Source: Bacteroidales bacterium (lineage in GTDB: Bacteria > Bacteroidota > Bacteroidia > Bacteroidales > Muribaculaceae). From it: a DNA stretch of 37,793 nt. The stretch lies in assembly GCA_014800515.1 (NCBI GenBank), contig JAAVFY010000026.1, positions 5,331 through 43,123 of the forward strand, in the 5' to 3' direction. Shown in pieces: positions 9,860-18,365 of the stretch (positions within the stretch are counted from its first letter, which is position 1; the number at the start of each line of letters is the position of its first letter). The notes below the pieces were generated by a model. The model saw only the letters and a program-made list of their open reading frames with translations. It ran no database searches and had not been told where the DNA came from. The position numbers were made by a program, and so were the translations under genes.

Positions 9860-10605
9860 ATCAATCCGGAGATTATGGTGGCTGAGAGAATGTAAGCAAG
9901 TTCACAGCATAAGAAGACGGCACCGCAGCAGTCGCCCGTATATCCTCCGATGCGTTTCTTCATCCAGATGACAAGAGATAAAGATGTGAGTAGCGGAGGA
10001 ATTAGAGAAAGCCAAAAAAGGTAGGGAAGAAGCAGACCCGGGAGGCCCGCCACGACAGCTCCGAGTAGCAGGATAGAGGTGGAAATCTGCAAATAGACCG
10101 TCTTGTTTTTAGCATTCTCCTTATTACGTGCGTAAGGGAGTGCCTTCACTATCAGTTCGCCGCAGAACTTTCCCCACGGGTCGGCGGCAAAGACTATGAC
10201 AGGCATTAGGGAGACGGGAAGAGACGCGACGCAGCAAATCAGAATGCCGTAATAGCATATCAGTCCGATGACACCGTAGGAACCGATGTGAGAGTCTTTC
10301 ATAATCTCGAGTATGCGGTCGCGGGAGCGGCCTCCCCCCATGCCGTCTATAAAATCGGCCAGTCCATCTTCGTGCAGTGCGCCGGTGAGAATCAGTCTGC
10401 AGACGTATGCTCCTATAACGGCAACAGGGATAGGCAGGATTTTCAGCAGGAGGAGCAGCACTAATGCTGTCACTCCTCCTGTGAGCCAACCTACGGCAGG
10501 CCAGAACTCCACGACTCGCGCATAGCATTGCGCCGGGATGTCTGCAGGTCGCCAGAAGGGCAGGCGGGTGAAGAAGCTGAATGAAGCGAGCAGGGTTCTG
10601 AACAT
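9856..10605 (-). CDS. cobS: Adenosylcobinamide-GDP ribazoletransferase (cobalamin synthase)
   Basis: FTRLPFWRPADIP; LTGALHEDGLADFIDGMGGGRSRDRILEIMKDSHIGSYGV; GYTGDCCGA. Confidence 0.92.
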   Translation of the reverse strand: MFRTLLASFSFFTRLPFWRPADIPAQCYARVVEFWPAVGWLTGGVTALVLLLLLKILPIPVAVIGAYVCRLILTGALHEDGLADFIDGMGGGRSRDRILEIMKDSHIGSYGVIGLICYYGILICCVASLPVSLMPVIVFAADPWGKFCGELIVKALPYARNKENAKNKTVYLQISTSILLLGAVVAGLPGLLLPYLFWLSLIPPLLTSLSLVIWMKKRIGGYTGDCCGAVFLCCELAYILSATIISGLI

Positions 10606-10637
10606 ATATCGTGAGTTGGTGTCTAAGTAGCTGCTTG

Positions 10638-11672
10638 TCAGAAATATTTTATTACGCCGACGGATGCGAAATCGTCCATCTCATTGATCATTCTGACGGC
10701 AGAATCAATGATAGGATAAGCGCAGACCGCTCCGGAACCCTCTCCAAGACGCAGCCCGAGGTGGAGAATAGGATCGGCATCCAAGGCTTCAAGCATCTTT
10801 TTATGCCCGGATTCATCTCCCTGATGACCGAATATGGTGTATTCCAGAACTTCAGGATATAGCTTCGAGGCTGCCAATATGCAGGAAGTCATGATGAAGC
10901 CGTCGACAATAATCACCATGCCGAGTTCAGCCGCTTTGAGCATGCCTCCCACAGCCATTACCATCTCATAACCGCCAAACCAGGACATTATATCCTCCGG
11001 AGAACCGTCACCCGCGTAATTGGCGGCTGCTCGGGTCAGGACGTCAAGCTTATGACGTATGCCCGGAGAGTCAAGGCCGGCACCGGCTCCAACGCAGTCG
11101 GCAAGAGGAATGCCGGTGAAGAAGTGCATCCACATTGATGAAGAGGACGTGTTGCCGCTTCCCATCTCGCCGAAGCTTACCACATTACATCCGGTTGCCG
11201 CCACATCTTCCACTATTCCGGCACCACGTTCTATGGCCAGATGGAATTCGTCACGGGTCATTGCCGGTTCGTGGAGGAAATTACGGGTGGATTTTCTGAT
11301 TTTGCGGTCAATGATGCCTTTTCCCTCCGGAATATCATAATCTACACCCGCATCCACCAGTGTCAGCCGGAATCCGTGCTGATTACAGAGAAAATTGATG
11401 CCGGCTCCTCCATGTGAAAAGTGGGCCAGCTGCTGCCATGTCACATCTTTAGGCGACACACTCACGCCCTCTTCAATGATGCCGTGGTCGGCGGCGAATA
11501 GAATATTATGTGGATTGGAGAGTCTCGGAGTCAGGGTCTGTTGGATAAGGCCTATGCGGCGTGCAAGGGTCTCAAGCTTTCCTAAAGAGCCCTTCGGTTT
11601 GGTGAGAAAGTCGATTTTCTCCGTAAGAAGAGGTTCAATCTCGCGAGAGGGAGTAGTGATATTGAAGTTCAT
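10638..11672 (-). CDS. cobT: Nicotinate-nucleotide--dimethylbenzimidazole phosphoribosyltransferase
   Basis: [73 protein letters not shown]. Confidence 0.93.
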   Translation of the reverse strand: MNFNITTPSREIEPLLTEKIDFLTKPKGSLGKLETLARRIGLIQQTLTPRLSNPHNILFAADHGIIEEGVSVSPKDVTWQQLAHFSHGGAGINFLCNQHGFRLTLVDAGVDYDIPEGKGIIDRKIRKSTRNFLHEPAMTRDEFHLAIERGAGIVEDVAATGCNVVSFGEMGSGNTSSSSMWMHFFTGIPLADCVGAGAGLDSPGIRHKLDVLTRAAANYAGDGSPEDIMSWFGGYEMVMAVGGMLKAAELGMVIIVDGFIMTSCILAASKLYPEVLEYTIFGHQGDESGHKKMLEALDADPILHLGLRLGEGSGAVCAYPIIDSAVRMINEMDDFASVGVIKYF

Positions 11673-11722
11673 GGTAGTGAGCGATTTACTGTTTGAACTT
11701 GTCGTAAAAAGGTATGATTGGG

Positions 11723-12244
11723 TTATTTGAGTTTCATGGGGATACCGGCTACAGTGAGGTAAACTTCATCAGCCCGGGCTGCGATATATTGGTTAAACCA
11801 ACCCTGGAGATCTGTAAAGGCCCTTTGCATGGCATTGGGAGCTATTCCGCCTGAGCCTATTTCATTACTGACTAAGATATAGACGCCCGGCCGGGAGACT
11901 AAAGTGTCGAAATAAAATTTAAGCTTTTCGAGAGCAGCTCTTGTATCCTCCTGAAGATGAAAGAACATATTCGTGGCCCACATGGTGACGCAATCAAGAA
12001 GAACCGTGCGGCCGGTGAGATTCAGACTATCCGGACGGAGAGTCTCCTCGAACGTGGTCCATTGCGGACCGCGTCTCCGGCGATGCAGACGCACCCTCTC
12101 TTCAAATTCATTATCGCGCACTTGAGCTGTGGCGATATACACCGGACTGTCAGAATATTCGAGAGCCAGTCGTTCGGACAAGGTACTCTTTCCGGAACGT
12201 TGACCTCCGGTGATAAGTATCACTTTGGACTTAGACTTTTCCAT
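11723..12244 (-). CDS. cobU: Adenosylcobinamide kinase/guanylyltransferase
   Basis: [64 protein letters not shown]. Confidence 0.93.
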   Translation of the reverse strand: MEKSKSKVILITGGQRSGKSTLSERLALEYSDSPVYIATAQVRDNEFEERVRLHRRRRGPQWTTFEETLRPDSLNLTGRTVLLDCVTMWATNMFFHLQEDTRAALEKLKFYFDTLVSRPGVYILVSNEIGSGGIAPNAMQRAFTDLQGWFNQYIAARADEVYLTVAGIPMKLK

Positions 12245-13211
12245 ACAATCGATATAGAGGATTCAAGTTGCGTATTGTTCCCTTTGAGGCTTCCTTTTCG
12301 GAATAAGCTGTCACGTTGTCGGGCGACAGGCAAGGGTCATAGATAATGACCGGTACCGGAGAGTCATTGTGTTTCCCCGTTTCCCATAAAGCACGATGAT
12401 CCGGAAGCAGAGCTATTGCAGTAGGCTCTACATAATCCTTTGCAAACTCCAAGATGGGATGCACTACGTGCCGGTCGATTTTTTCGATAGCATCCTTTTT
12501 TAGGTTGAAGTCGCGTAAGTGAGAGGCTGTGTCGCACGCTTCAATGTGGAGGATAACAATATCGTATTTTTTGAGAGCTTCGATGGCGGCACTTGATTTT
12601 TCGGAATAGTCGGTGTCGAGGTTTCCGGTGGCGTGCGGTGGAGAGATGAATCTCATGCCTGCGAGCTTCGCGATACCCTTAAGTAGCGGCACGGCTCCGA
12701 TAATCACTCCTTCCCTGCGACATCCATCCGTAGGCATGGGCGGAAATTCCGACAGGGAGTGTGGACACGAGTGACTCCAGAAGCGTGTATTATGCTCCTC
12801 ACCGACCGGTATGTCGCATCCCGCCCCGATCACTATGCCGGCGTGAGAAGAGACAGGATGAAAGCGGAGCTCAGGATAGAGAGCTGTGAGTGATGAAATA
12901 GATTCTTCTTCCGGCAGTTGGTTATAGCGTGCCACGGTGTCATGTTCCGACACGTATATATCCGAGCCCACTGCTTCAAGAAATCCACGTCCTCCGGGTA
13001 TTTCCGATGATGGGTAACCGAGAATTGACAGTATACCGACTTCACTCCCGGCATAGAATCCGTCGGGAATGGTGTTGACAAGTCCGCAACGGGAGATAGC
13101 GGCGAGACGATCCATAGCCGGGGTGCAGGCGGCCTCGAGAGGAGTGAGCCCACCGGCAGATTCAGACGGTTCGTCAGCCATTCCGTCGCATATTATCACG
13201 CAGCATTTCAT
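12231..13211 (-). CDS. ApgM-type (archaeal-type 2,3-BPG-independent phosphoglycerate mutase/alkaline phosphatase superfamily) protein
   Basis: MKCCVIICDGMADEPSESAGGLTPLEAA; AGSEVGILSILGYP; HIEACDTASHLRDFNLKKDAIEKID; LLPDHRALWETGKHNDSPVPVII. Start moved to ATG at 13211; the longer ORF (to 13544) overlaps the upstream gene. About 326 aa. Confidence 0.8.
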   Translation of the reverse strand: MKCCVIICDGMADEPSESAGGLTPLEAACTPAMDRLAAISRCGLVNTIPDGFYAGSEVGILSILGYPSSEIPGGRGFLEAVGSDIYVSEHDTVARYNQLPEEESISSLTALYPELRFHPVSSHAGIVIGAGCDIPVGEEHNTRFWSHSCPHSLSEFPPMPTDGCRREGVIIGAVPLLKGIAKLAGMRFISPPHATGNLDTDYSEKSSAAIEALKKYDIVILHIEACDTASHLRDFNLKKDAIEKIDRHVVHPILEFAKDYVEPTAIALLPDHRALWETGKHNDSPVPVIIYDPCLSPDNVTAYSEKEASKGTIRNLNPLYRLYGKV

Positions 13212-13218
13212 ATTTGCC

Positions 13219-14337
13219 TTAATCATTAATAGGAGTCGGGAGATATATTTCAGCCAATTGAGAGGAGAATCGTTGCCAGTCAAGAGAACGCGCGAAAGAT
13301 TTATGCGCTTCACGGCCCATCCGGAGTCGGAGTTGAGGATCTGAAGTGAGGCGAATGAGAGCGTCAGCAATACTTGTGGTGTCTCCCGGCAGGACAATGA
13401 AAGCCTCACGTCCGTCGGTAAGATATTCCTGCTGAGCTCCCCGTGCCGTGCATATCTGAGGACGTCCGGCGGCCATATACTCTGTGTTCGAGAGACCGAA
13501 CGGTTCTTCATTGACCGTGGGCAGCACACCGATATGCACCTCATTTATAAGAGAAATTGAGTTTATAGGATGCTTTCGCCAATCGATCATCTCCATCACA
13601 TTTCTTGCCTGAGCCCGGCGACGCAGAGAGTCTACATAATCCGGATCGCCGTTGCCGGCTATGCGGAGCCGGAGGCGCAGCGGTTTCAGTCGAGGCAGTG
13701 CGTCAATAAGATATTCAAGTCCTTTGCCCGGAGCAATCGTGCCATGGTACATGGCAATGACGGGCCCTTTTTCCGGGGGAGGAACCGGGCCGGAAAAATC
13801 GGGGAGATACAGAGAATTGTGGAGAATATGGATACGATCGGGGGGGATGGGCGACAAGCCTTCGGACCATGTGGAAAGGAATCGTGAGGCCACTGTCTGC
13901 GACACGAATATAATTGCATCCAGGTTTCGGAAGATACGCCGAGAGAGACGGTTGTCACGACCTTTACGGATGGAATGAACCGTAAGGATAATCCTCACAT
14001 CCTTGCGTTTCGCTATTTTGCGGGCGAGCAAAGCCATAAAGGCATCCCGAATATGATGCACATGAACCACACCACGCGACTGCGGCATGAGACGCATCAT
14101 TCGGGAGAGGCTCAATGCCGAGGGAATATCAAAAGCACCTCCGAGCGGAGCATGACGCAGGCGTATCCTGTAGTCGCGGAACACGGAGTCCACCGCTTTT
14201 GCATCACGAGTGAAAGCCGTCACTTTCCAGCCGGAGACTGAGAAATGACGGCTTATATCAAGTGCATATCGTTCCGGGCCTCCGAAACGTATGGAACTGA
14301 CCACTTGTATCAATTCATTCCTTGATGACATGGCCAC
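13219..14337 (-). CDS. GT4-family glycosyltransferase
   Basis: RFGGPERYALDISRHFSVSGWKVTAFT; YHGTIAPGKGLEYLIDALPRL; EEPFGLSNTEYMAAGRPQI (GT4 EPFG...EAMA-like motif). Confidence 0.85.
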   Translation of the reverse strand: MAMSSRNELIQVVSSIRFGGPERYALDISRHFSVSGWKVTAFTRDAKAVDSVFRDYRIRLRHAPLGGAFDIPSALSLSRMMRLMPQSRGVVHVHHIRDAFMALLARKIAKRKDVRIILTVHSIRKGRDNRLSRRIFRNLDAIIFVSQTVASRFLSTWSEGLSPIPPDRIHILHNSLYLPDFSGPVPPPEKGPVIAMYHGTIAPGKGLEYLIDALPRLKPLRLRLRIAGNGDPDYVDSLRRRAQARNVMEMIDWRKHPINSISLINEVHIGVLPTVNEEPFGLSNTEYMAAGRPQICTARGAQQEYLTDGREAFIVLPGDTTSIADALIRLTSDPQLRLRMGREAHKSFARSLDWQRFSSQLAEIYLPTPIND

Positions 14338-14350
14338 GTTCTGAGTGAAG

Positions 14351-15454
14351 TCAGTTGGCTGCGGTGAGCATTACGCTTATATCTACGGAGGGGAGATTAA
14401 GGAAAGAGCCGATGAGTTTGTCGACGAGACGGCCTTCGTAGGTGACGATGCCGGCTTGCACACCCGGAGTGGAGGCGAGCATACCATCGAAACCATTTTT
14501 AATAATCATCTCATCGAAGAAGTTGACAAGCACATTGCTCAGCGACATGGCGACAGTGCGTGGCACTGACATGGAGGGATGGGACTCCTCAAAGTCAAGC
14601 AGATAAACCGATTCCTTCATTGCCACTGAAAGCTTCTTGGGGAATTCGAAAGCGCGGGTGGTGGTGCCGATGAAGATGACATCCGCAGTCTTCACTTTGT
14701 TGAAGAGTACTCTCGGATGAATGGCGATAGTGTTGAGCATATCGCCGCAGCACTGTTTTGCCATCTGAAGGGCGGATATGTCATTATTCATCAAGGTCAC
14801 GTATGCACCGGATGCAATGGCGGCTTTGCAAGCTGCATATACATCGTTGCCATCACCTATCACAAGCACCTCGCAAGGATTGAGTCCGGCCACACTGCCG
14901 AGCAAGACGCCCTTGCCTCCTCCGAGGAAGGAGAGATGATCCTGAGCGTACATCACGGCCGCCCGTCCGTTGATTTCGTCAATAATATTGGCAAAGACAG
15001 GCTCATCGTTGAAGCTATACATATTGTCAAGACAACCAGCTGTGATTCCTCTTTCAAGGAGAGCTGCGATATGCGACATCTCAAACAGACAGTTGTCCAT
15101 CATTGTAAGAAGCACGGATCCGGGACGCATCTCCATGATTTCCTCCGATTTCGGGGGGAGGTAGGATAACACAATGTCGCATTTCAGAGCCTCGCGGCGA
15201 GTCACAATCTCCACACCGAACTCCGCATACTGCTCGTCGGAGAAGGAAATGTCGACAGCGGCGCCGCTTTCCATACGGATATGTATTCCTGAGGCTGTCA
15301 GCAGTCCGCACGCTTCCGGAGTCAGAAGGAAGCGAGTCTCATCGTTATCGGGGTTATTGCCCAGCAAGCCGATATTTAATTCTCCACCAATTTCTTCGAG
15401 TATTACTTGCTCCGTCTCAGTTTGGAGATCTATATGTCTATTGTCTTCTGCCAT
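14351..15454 (-). CDS. Alanine dehydrogenase/PNT-fold protein, catalytic motifs apparently degenerate
   Basis: TRFLLTPEACGLLTASGIHIRMESGAAVDISFSDEQYAEFG resembles the AlaDH/PNT N-domain; GGGKGVLLGSVAGLNPCEVLVIGDGNDVYAACKAAIASGAYVTLMNND resembles the NAD domain; PGVQAGIVTYEGRLV. Start MAEDNRHID at 15454, not 15565. Confidence 0.7.
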   Translation of the reverse strand: MAEDNRHIDLQTETEQVILEEIGGELNIGLLGNNPDNDETRFLLTPEACGLLTASGIHIRMESGAAVDISFSDEQYAEFGVEIVTRREALKCDIVLSYLPPKSEEIMEMRPGSVLLTMMDNCLFEMSHIAALLERGITAGCLDNMYSFNDEPVFANIIDEINGRAAVMYAQDHLSFLGGGKGVLLGSVAGLNPCEVLVIGDGNDVYAACKAAIASGAYVTLMNNDISALQMAKQCCGDMLNTIAIHPRVLFNKVKTADVIFIGTTTRAFEFPKKLSVAMKESVYLLDFEESHPSMSVPRTVAMSLSNVLVNFFDEMIIKNGFDGMLASTPGVQAGIVTYEGRLVDKLIGSFLNLPSVDISVMLTAAN

Positions 15455-15534
15455 AATTGTTTGATTTATGTCCTGCCGGCCTCCGGGAGAGTGCCATAAG
15501 GTGGTTTCGATATGTCGACGGAATGTCTCACCGA

Positions 15535-15565
15535 CAAAATTAGTAAAATTTTCGTGAGTTGACAA
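15535..15565 (-). promoter_or_regulatory. Bacteroidetes-type promoter for the AlaDH-like/GT/cob transcription direction
   Basis: On - strand TTG (15565-15563), 20-nt spacer, TAATTTTG (15542-15535), about 80 nt upstream of ATG 15454. Confidence 0.65.
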
Positions 15566-15642
15566 TTCTAAGACCCCATCTCACAAAAATGTTCTATCCA
15601 ATCCGGTAAGAAATAACTGTTTTCTTGAATGAAAAAAGGGGC

Positions 15643-16671
15643 TTATTCGCCTGCGGCTTCCTTGAAGGCGTCCATTATGACTGTAGGACGTCCGTTGCTG
15701 AAGGCTCCGAGGTGATAGGCAGCCTCTGCATCCGTTTCAGGAGCCCAGTAGAATACGCCGCGGCAAGCTCCGTCGGTGAGAGTACGGGAGGCTTTGATGA
15801 GTGCGGCGATAAATTCCTTCCCGGGTTCGGGGTCGCGTGCGTCAACACCGGTCTCCACTATCATGATATCGGTGCCATATTTTTCTTTCAGATGCTTTAT
15901 ATTAGCCATGGTGTCCACCAGAGTCATGATTGCACCGGGTTCGGATCCTCCTTCTATAGCCCAGAAGGGGTAGACACTCATTCCAATCATATCCCACTCC
16001 ACACCGTCGGCTTTCAGAAGGTCGAACACACGGTCATAAAGTTCTTGGTCGAATCCGTTGTCGAGATGCACAATGACCGCAGCCTCTGGAAATACTTCCT
16101 TTGCGGCTGTCGCTCCCGCCTTGGTCAGCATCGTGTAGTTGTGAGGATTCTCGTGGATATTGGCCATGGGCCAAAGGAATCCGTGGGTCGTTTCGTTGCC
16201 GATTTGTACCCATCTCACGTCAACATCGGCGTCTTTCAATTTGCGAAGAGTCTGACGGGTATGATCGGCAAGGGCTTCTGCGGTCTGCTCCGGAGTGAGA
16301 TCAAGCCATGCGGCGGGAGGATTCTGTTTGCCGGGATCGGCCCACCAGTCAGAGTAGTGGAAATCTATCATAACCGGCATTCCGAGGTCGCGGGCACGGG
16401 ATGCCATTTCCAGAACATCCCCCGGAGATGAGAATCCATCTTTGGGGTCTACCCACACGCGAAGTCTGATGGCGTTTATCCCATAGTCTTTCATAAGGCG
16501 TGTTGTCTCCACACGTATGGAATCTGAATTCATCGTGTAGTGTCCGCGGGCCTCGTCGGCTGTGGTGCCCGAGATGTCAGCTCCTAACCAGAATGGTTCC
16601 TCGCTCTTTGCGGTGGAGAAAATTGTCATGGCGAGCATGACCAGGGACATGGTTCTATACTTAGCTTTCAT
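15643..16671 (-). CDS. Secreted arabinogalactan endo-beta-1,4-galactanase, GH53
   Basis: Signal peptide; FWLGADISG; NAIRLRVWVDP; MIDFHYSDWWADPGKQNPPAAW; VQIGNET (acid/base); IMIVETG (nucleophile). Confidence 0.9.
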   Translation of the reverse strand: MKAKYRTMSLVMLAMTIFSTAKSEEPFWLGADISGTTADEARGHYTMNSDSIRVETTRLMKDYGINAIRLRVWVDPKDGFSSPGDVLEMASRARDLGMPVMIDFHYSDWWADPGKQNPPAAWLDLTPEQTAEALADHTRQTLRKLKDADVDVRWVQIGNETTHGFLWPMANIHENPHNYTMLTKAGATAAKEVFPEAAVIVHLDNGFDQELYDRVFDLLKADGVEWDMIGMSVYPFWAIEGGSEPGAIMTLVDTMANIKHLKEKYGTDIMIVETGVDARDPEPGKEFIAALIKASRTLTDGACRGVFYWAPETDAEAAYHLGAFSNGRPTVIMDAFKEAAGE

Positions 16672-16735
16672 AGCAGGGGGGAGGAGAATACTGAAGGTGA
16701 GACTTCGAAGTCGGGGTCAAGTGGCGGTCAGAGAA

Positions 16736-17530
16736 TCAGACGGACACTTCTCCCCGTATCGTGGGCCACGGGTCATAATCTTCCAGTGAGAAATCTTCAT
16801 AACGGAAGTCAAAGATGTCATTCACGTCAGGGTTTATGACCATACGCGGCAATCGGCGCGGGGTACGCGAGAGTTGCAGTTTGACCTGGTCGAGATGGTT
16901 AAGATATATGTGGGCATCTCCAATGGTGTGGATAAACTCACCCGGTTGGAGACCGCACACCTGCGCTGTCATCATGGTCAGCAGAGCATAGCTTGCGATA
17001 TTGAAAGGAATGCCGAGGAAGGAGTCGCCGCTACGTTGATATAGTTGGAGAGACAACCTTCCGTCGGCGACATAAAACTGAAAAAGGATATGACAGGGCG
17101 GAAGATTCATCTTGTCAAGATCCGCAACATTCCAGGCATTGACTATGATGCGACGGGAATCGGGAGTCTCTTTGATCTGGCGGATGGCTTCCTTTATCTG
17201 ATCGATATGTCCGCCGTTATAATCCGGCCACGACCGCCATTGATAGCCATATATATGGCCGAGATCTCCGTCAGCGTCGGCCCACTCATTCCATATTCTA
17301 ACGCCTCTTTCCTGAAGCCAGCGGGCATTGGTGTCACCTTTCAGAAACCACAACAATTCGTAAATGATGCTTTTTAAATGAGTTTTCTTAGTGGTCACAA
17401 GCGGGAATCCTTCCGCGAGGTCAAATCGCATCTGATAGCCAAAGGTGGAAATTGTGCCTGTGCCGGTGCGATCTTCTTTCCGTATGCCTTTGTCGAGGAT
17501 TGTCTGGAGAAGGTTATGATATTGTATCAT
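16736..17530 (-). CDS. thyA: Thymidylate synthase
   Basis: [41 protein letters not shown]-like block; [42 protein letters not shown]. Start at ATG 17530. Confidence 0.96.
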   Translation of the reverse strand: MIQYHNLLQTILDKGIRKEDRTGTGTISTFGYQMRFDLAEGFPLVTTKKTHLKSIIYELLWFLKGDTNARWLQERGVRIWNEWADADGDLGHIYGYQWRSWPDYNGGHIDQIKEAIRQIKETPDSRRIIVNAWNVADLDKMNLPPCHILFQFYVADGRLSLQLYQRSGDSFLGIPFNIASYALLTMMTAQVCGLQPGEFIHTIGDAHIYLNHLDQVKLQLSRTPRRLPRMVINPDVNDIFDFRYEDFSLEDYDPWPTIRGEVSV

Positions 17531-17561
17531 GGGGATGTAGAGTCGAAGTGAATGGAAATTT

Positions 17562-18365
17562 TTATGATTTCTGAAGGAGAGGGTCAATTCTGCGGTTGCG
17601 TCCTGATTGAAATCGGATAGCATCATCTTCGCATACGCTCAGGCATTCAAAGCAACGAATACAGCGCGTATTGTCGACTTGTCTCGTTGTGACCTTTATG
17701 CAGCTTGCCGGGCAAATATCTTCACATTTCAGGCAGCCTGTACATTTGTCCGGGTCAATGGCTATCTGATATAAAGAGGCGTTTGAGAGAATCCCTAACC
17801 CTGTGCCGATGGGGCATGCCGTATTGCAGAAGTCTCTTCCGAAGAAGAAAGAGACGAGCAATATCAATATTAGACTCGCAATGCCGGCCAATATGCCCGT
17901 GAGACTTCCGATTCCAAGAGTGATCCATTTCGGATTGATGGCTTCAGGACGCACGGAAGCGGCGATATTGCGCATGATATTCCAGGGTTCGATAATCAGA
18001 GGGACGATAGTCACGCCGGCCAATAGGCATATAAGATATGCTGCTGCGACGAAGTATCTCACCGGAGAAGTCTTTTTCCACCGAAAGAGAGGCGAAGGAT
18101 GAAATTTTTTGCGGATAGGAAGAATCAGATCCTGAAGCGTACCGACAGGACAGACCGAAGAACAATATACTCGTCCGAATAGAAAAGTCGCCGGGAGCCA
18201 TACGAGAATGGCTCCCAGCGATATGGCTATTGCCGAGGGAATAATTTGAGTACGGGGTGCAACGACAGCCATAGGATTCACCTGCGGCCCGATGAAAAGA
18301 TAGGCCACTGCAGCCACAAAGAAAAGAGTGGCAAGAAAAATCCTTATGACTTTAAGGCGTCTCAT
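17562..18365 (-). CDS. Membrane ferredoxin-type 4Fe-4S protein (NapH-like)
   Basis: [37 protein letters not shown], then two 4Fe-4S motifs [12 protein letters not shown] and [12 protein letters not shown]; multiple TM segments. Confidence 0.85.
   Translation of the reverse strand: MRRLKVIRIFLATLFFVAAVAYLFIGPQVNPMAVVAPRTQIIPSAIAISLGAILVWLPATFLFGRVYCSSVCPVGTLQDLILPIRKKFHPSPLFRWKKTSPVRYFVAAAYLICLLAGVTIVPLIIEPWNIMRNIAASVRPEAINPKWITLGIGSLTGILAGIASLILILLVSFFFGRDFCNTACPIGTGLGILSNASLYQIAIDPDKCTGCLKCEDICPASCIKVTTRQVDNTRCIRCFECLSVCEDDAIRFQSGRNRRIDPLLQKS

Noticed and set aside
13212-13544. N-terminal extension of the ApgM-like ORF
   Set aside because: Overlaps the glycosyltransferase coding region and lacks homology-like motifs; ATG at 13211 begins the conserved CCVIICDGMAD segment.
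15625-16431. 268-aa ORF on + strand opposite GH53
   Set aside because: Antisense shadow of a well-supported GH53 gene with conserved catalytic motifs.
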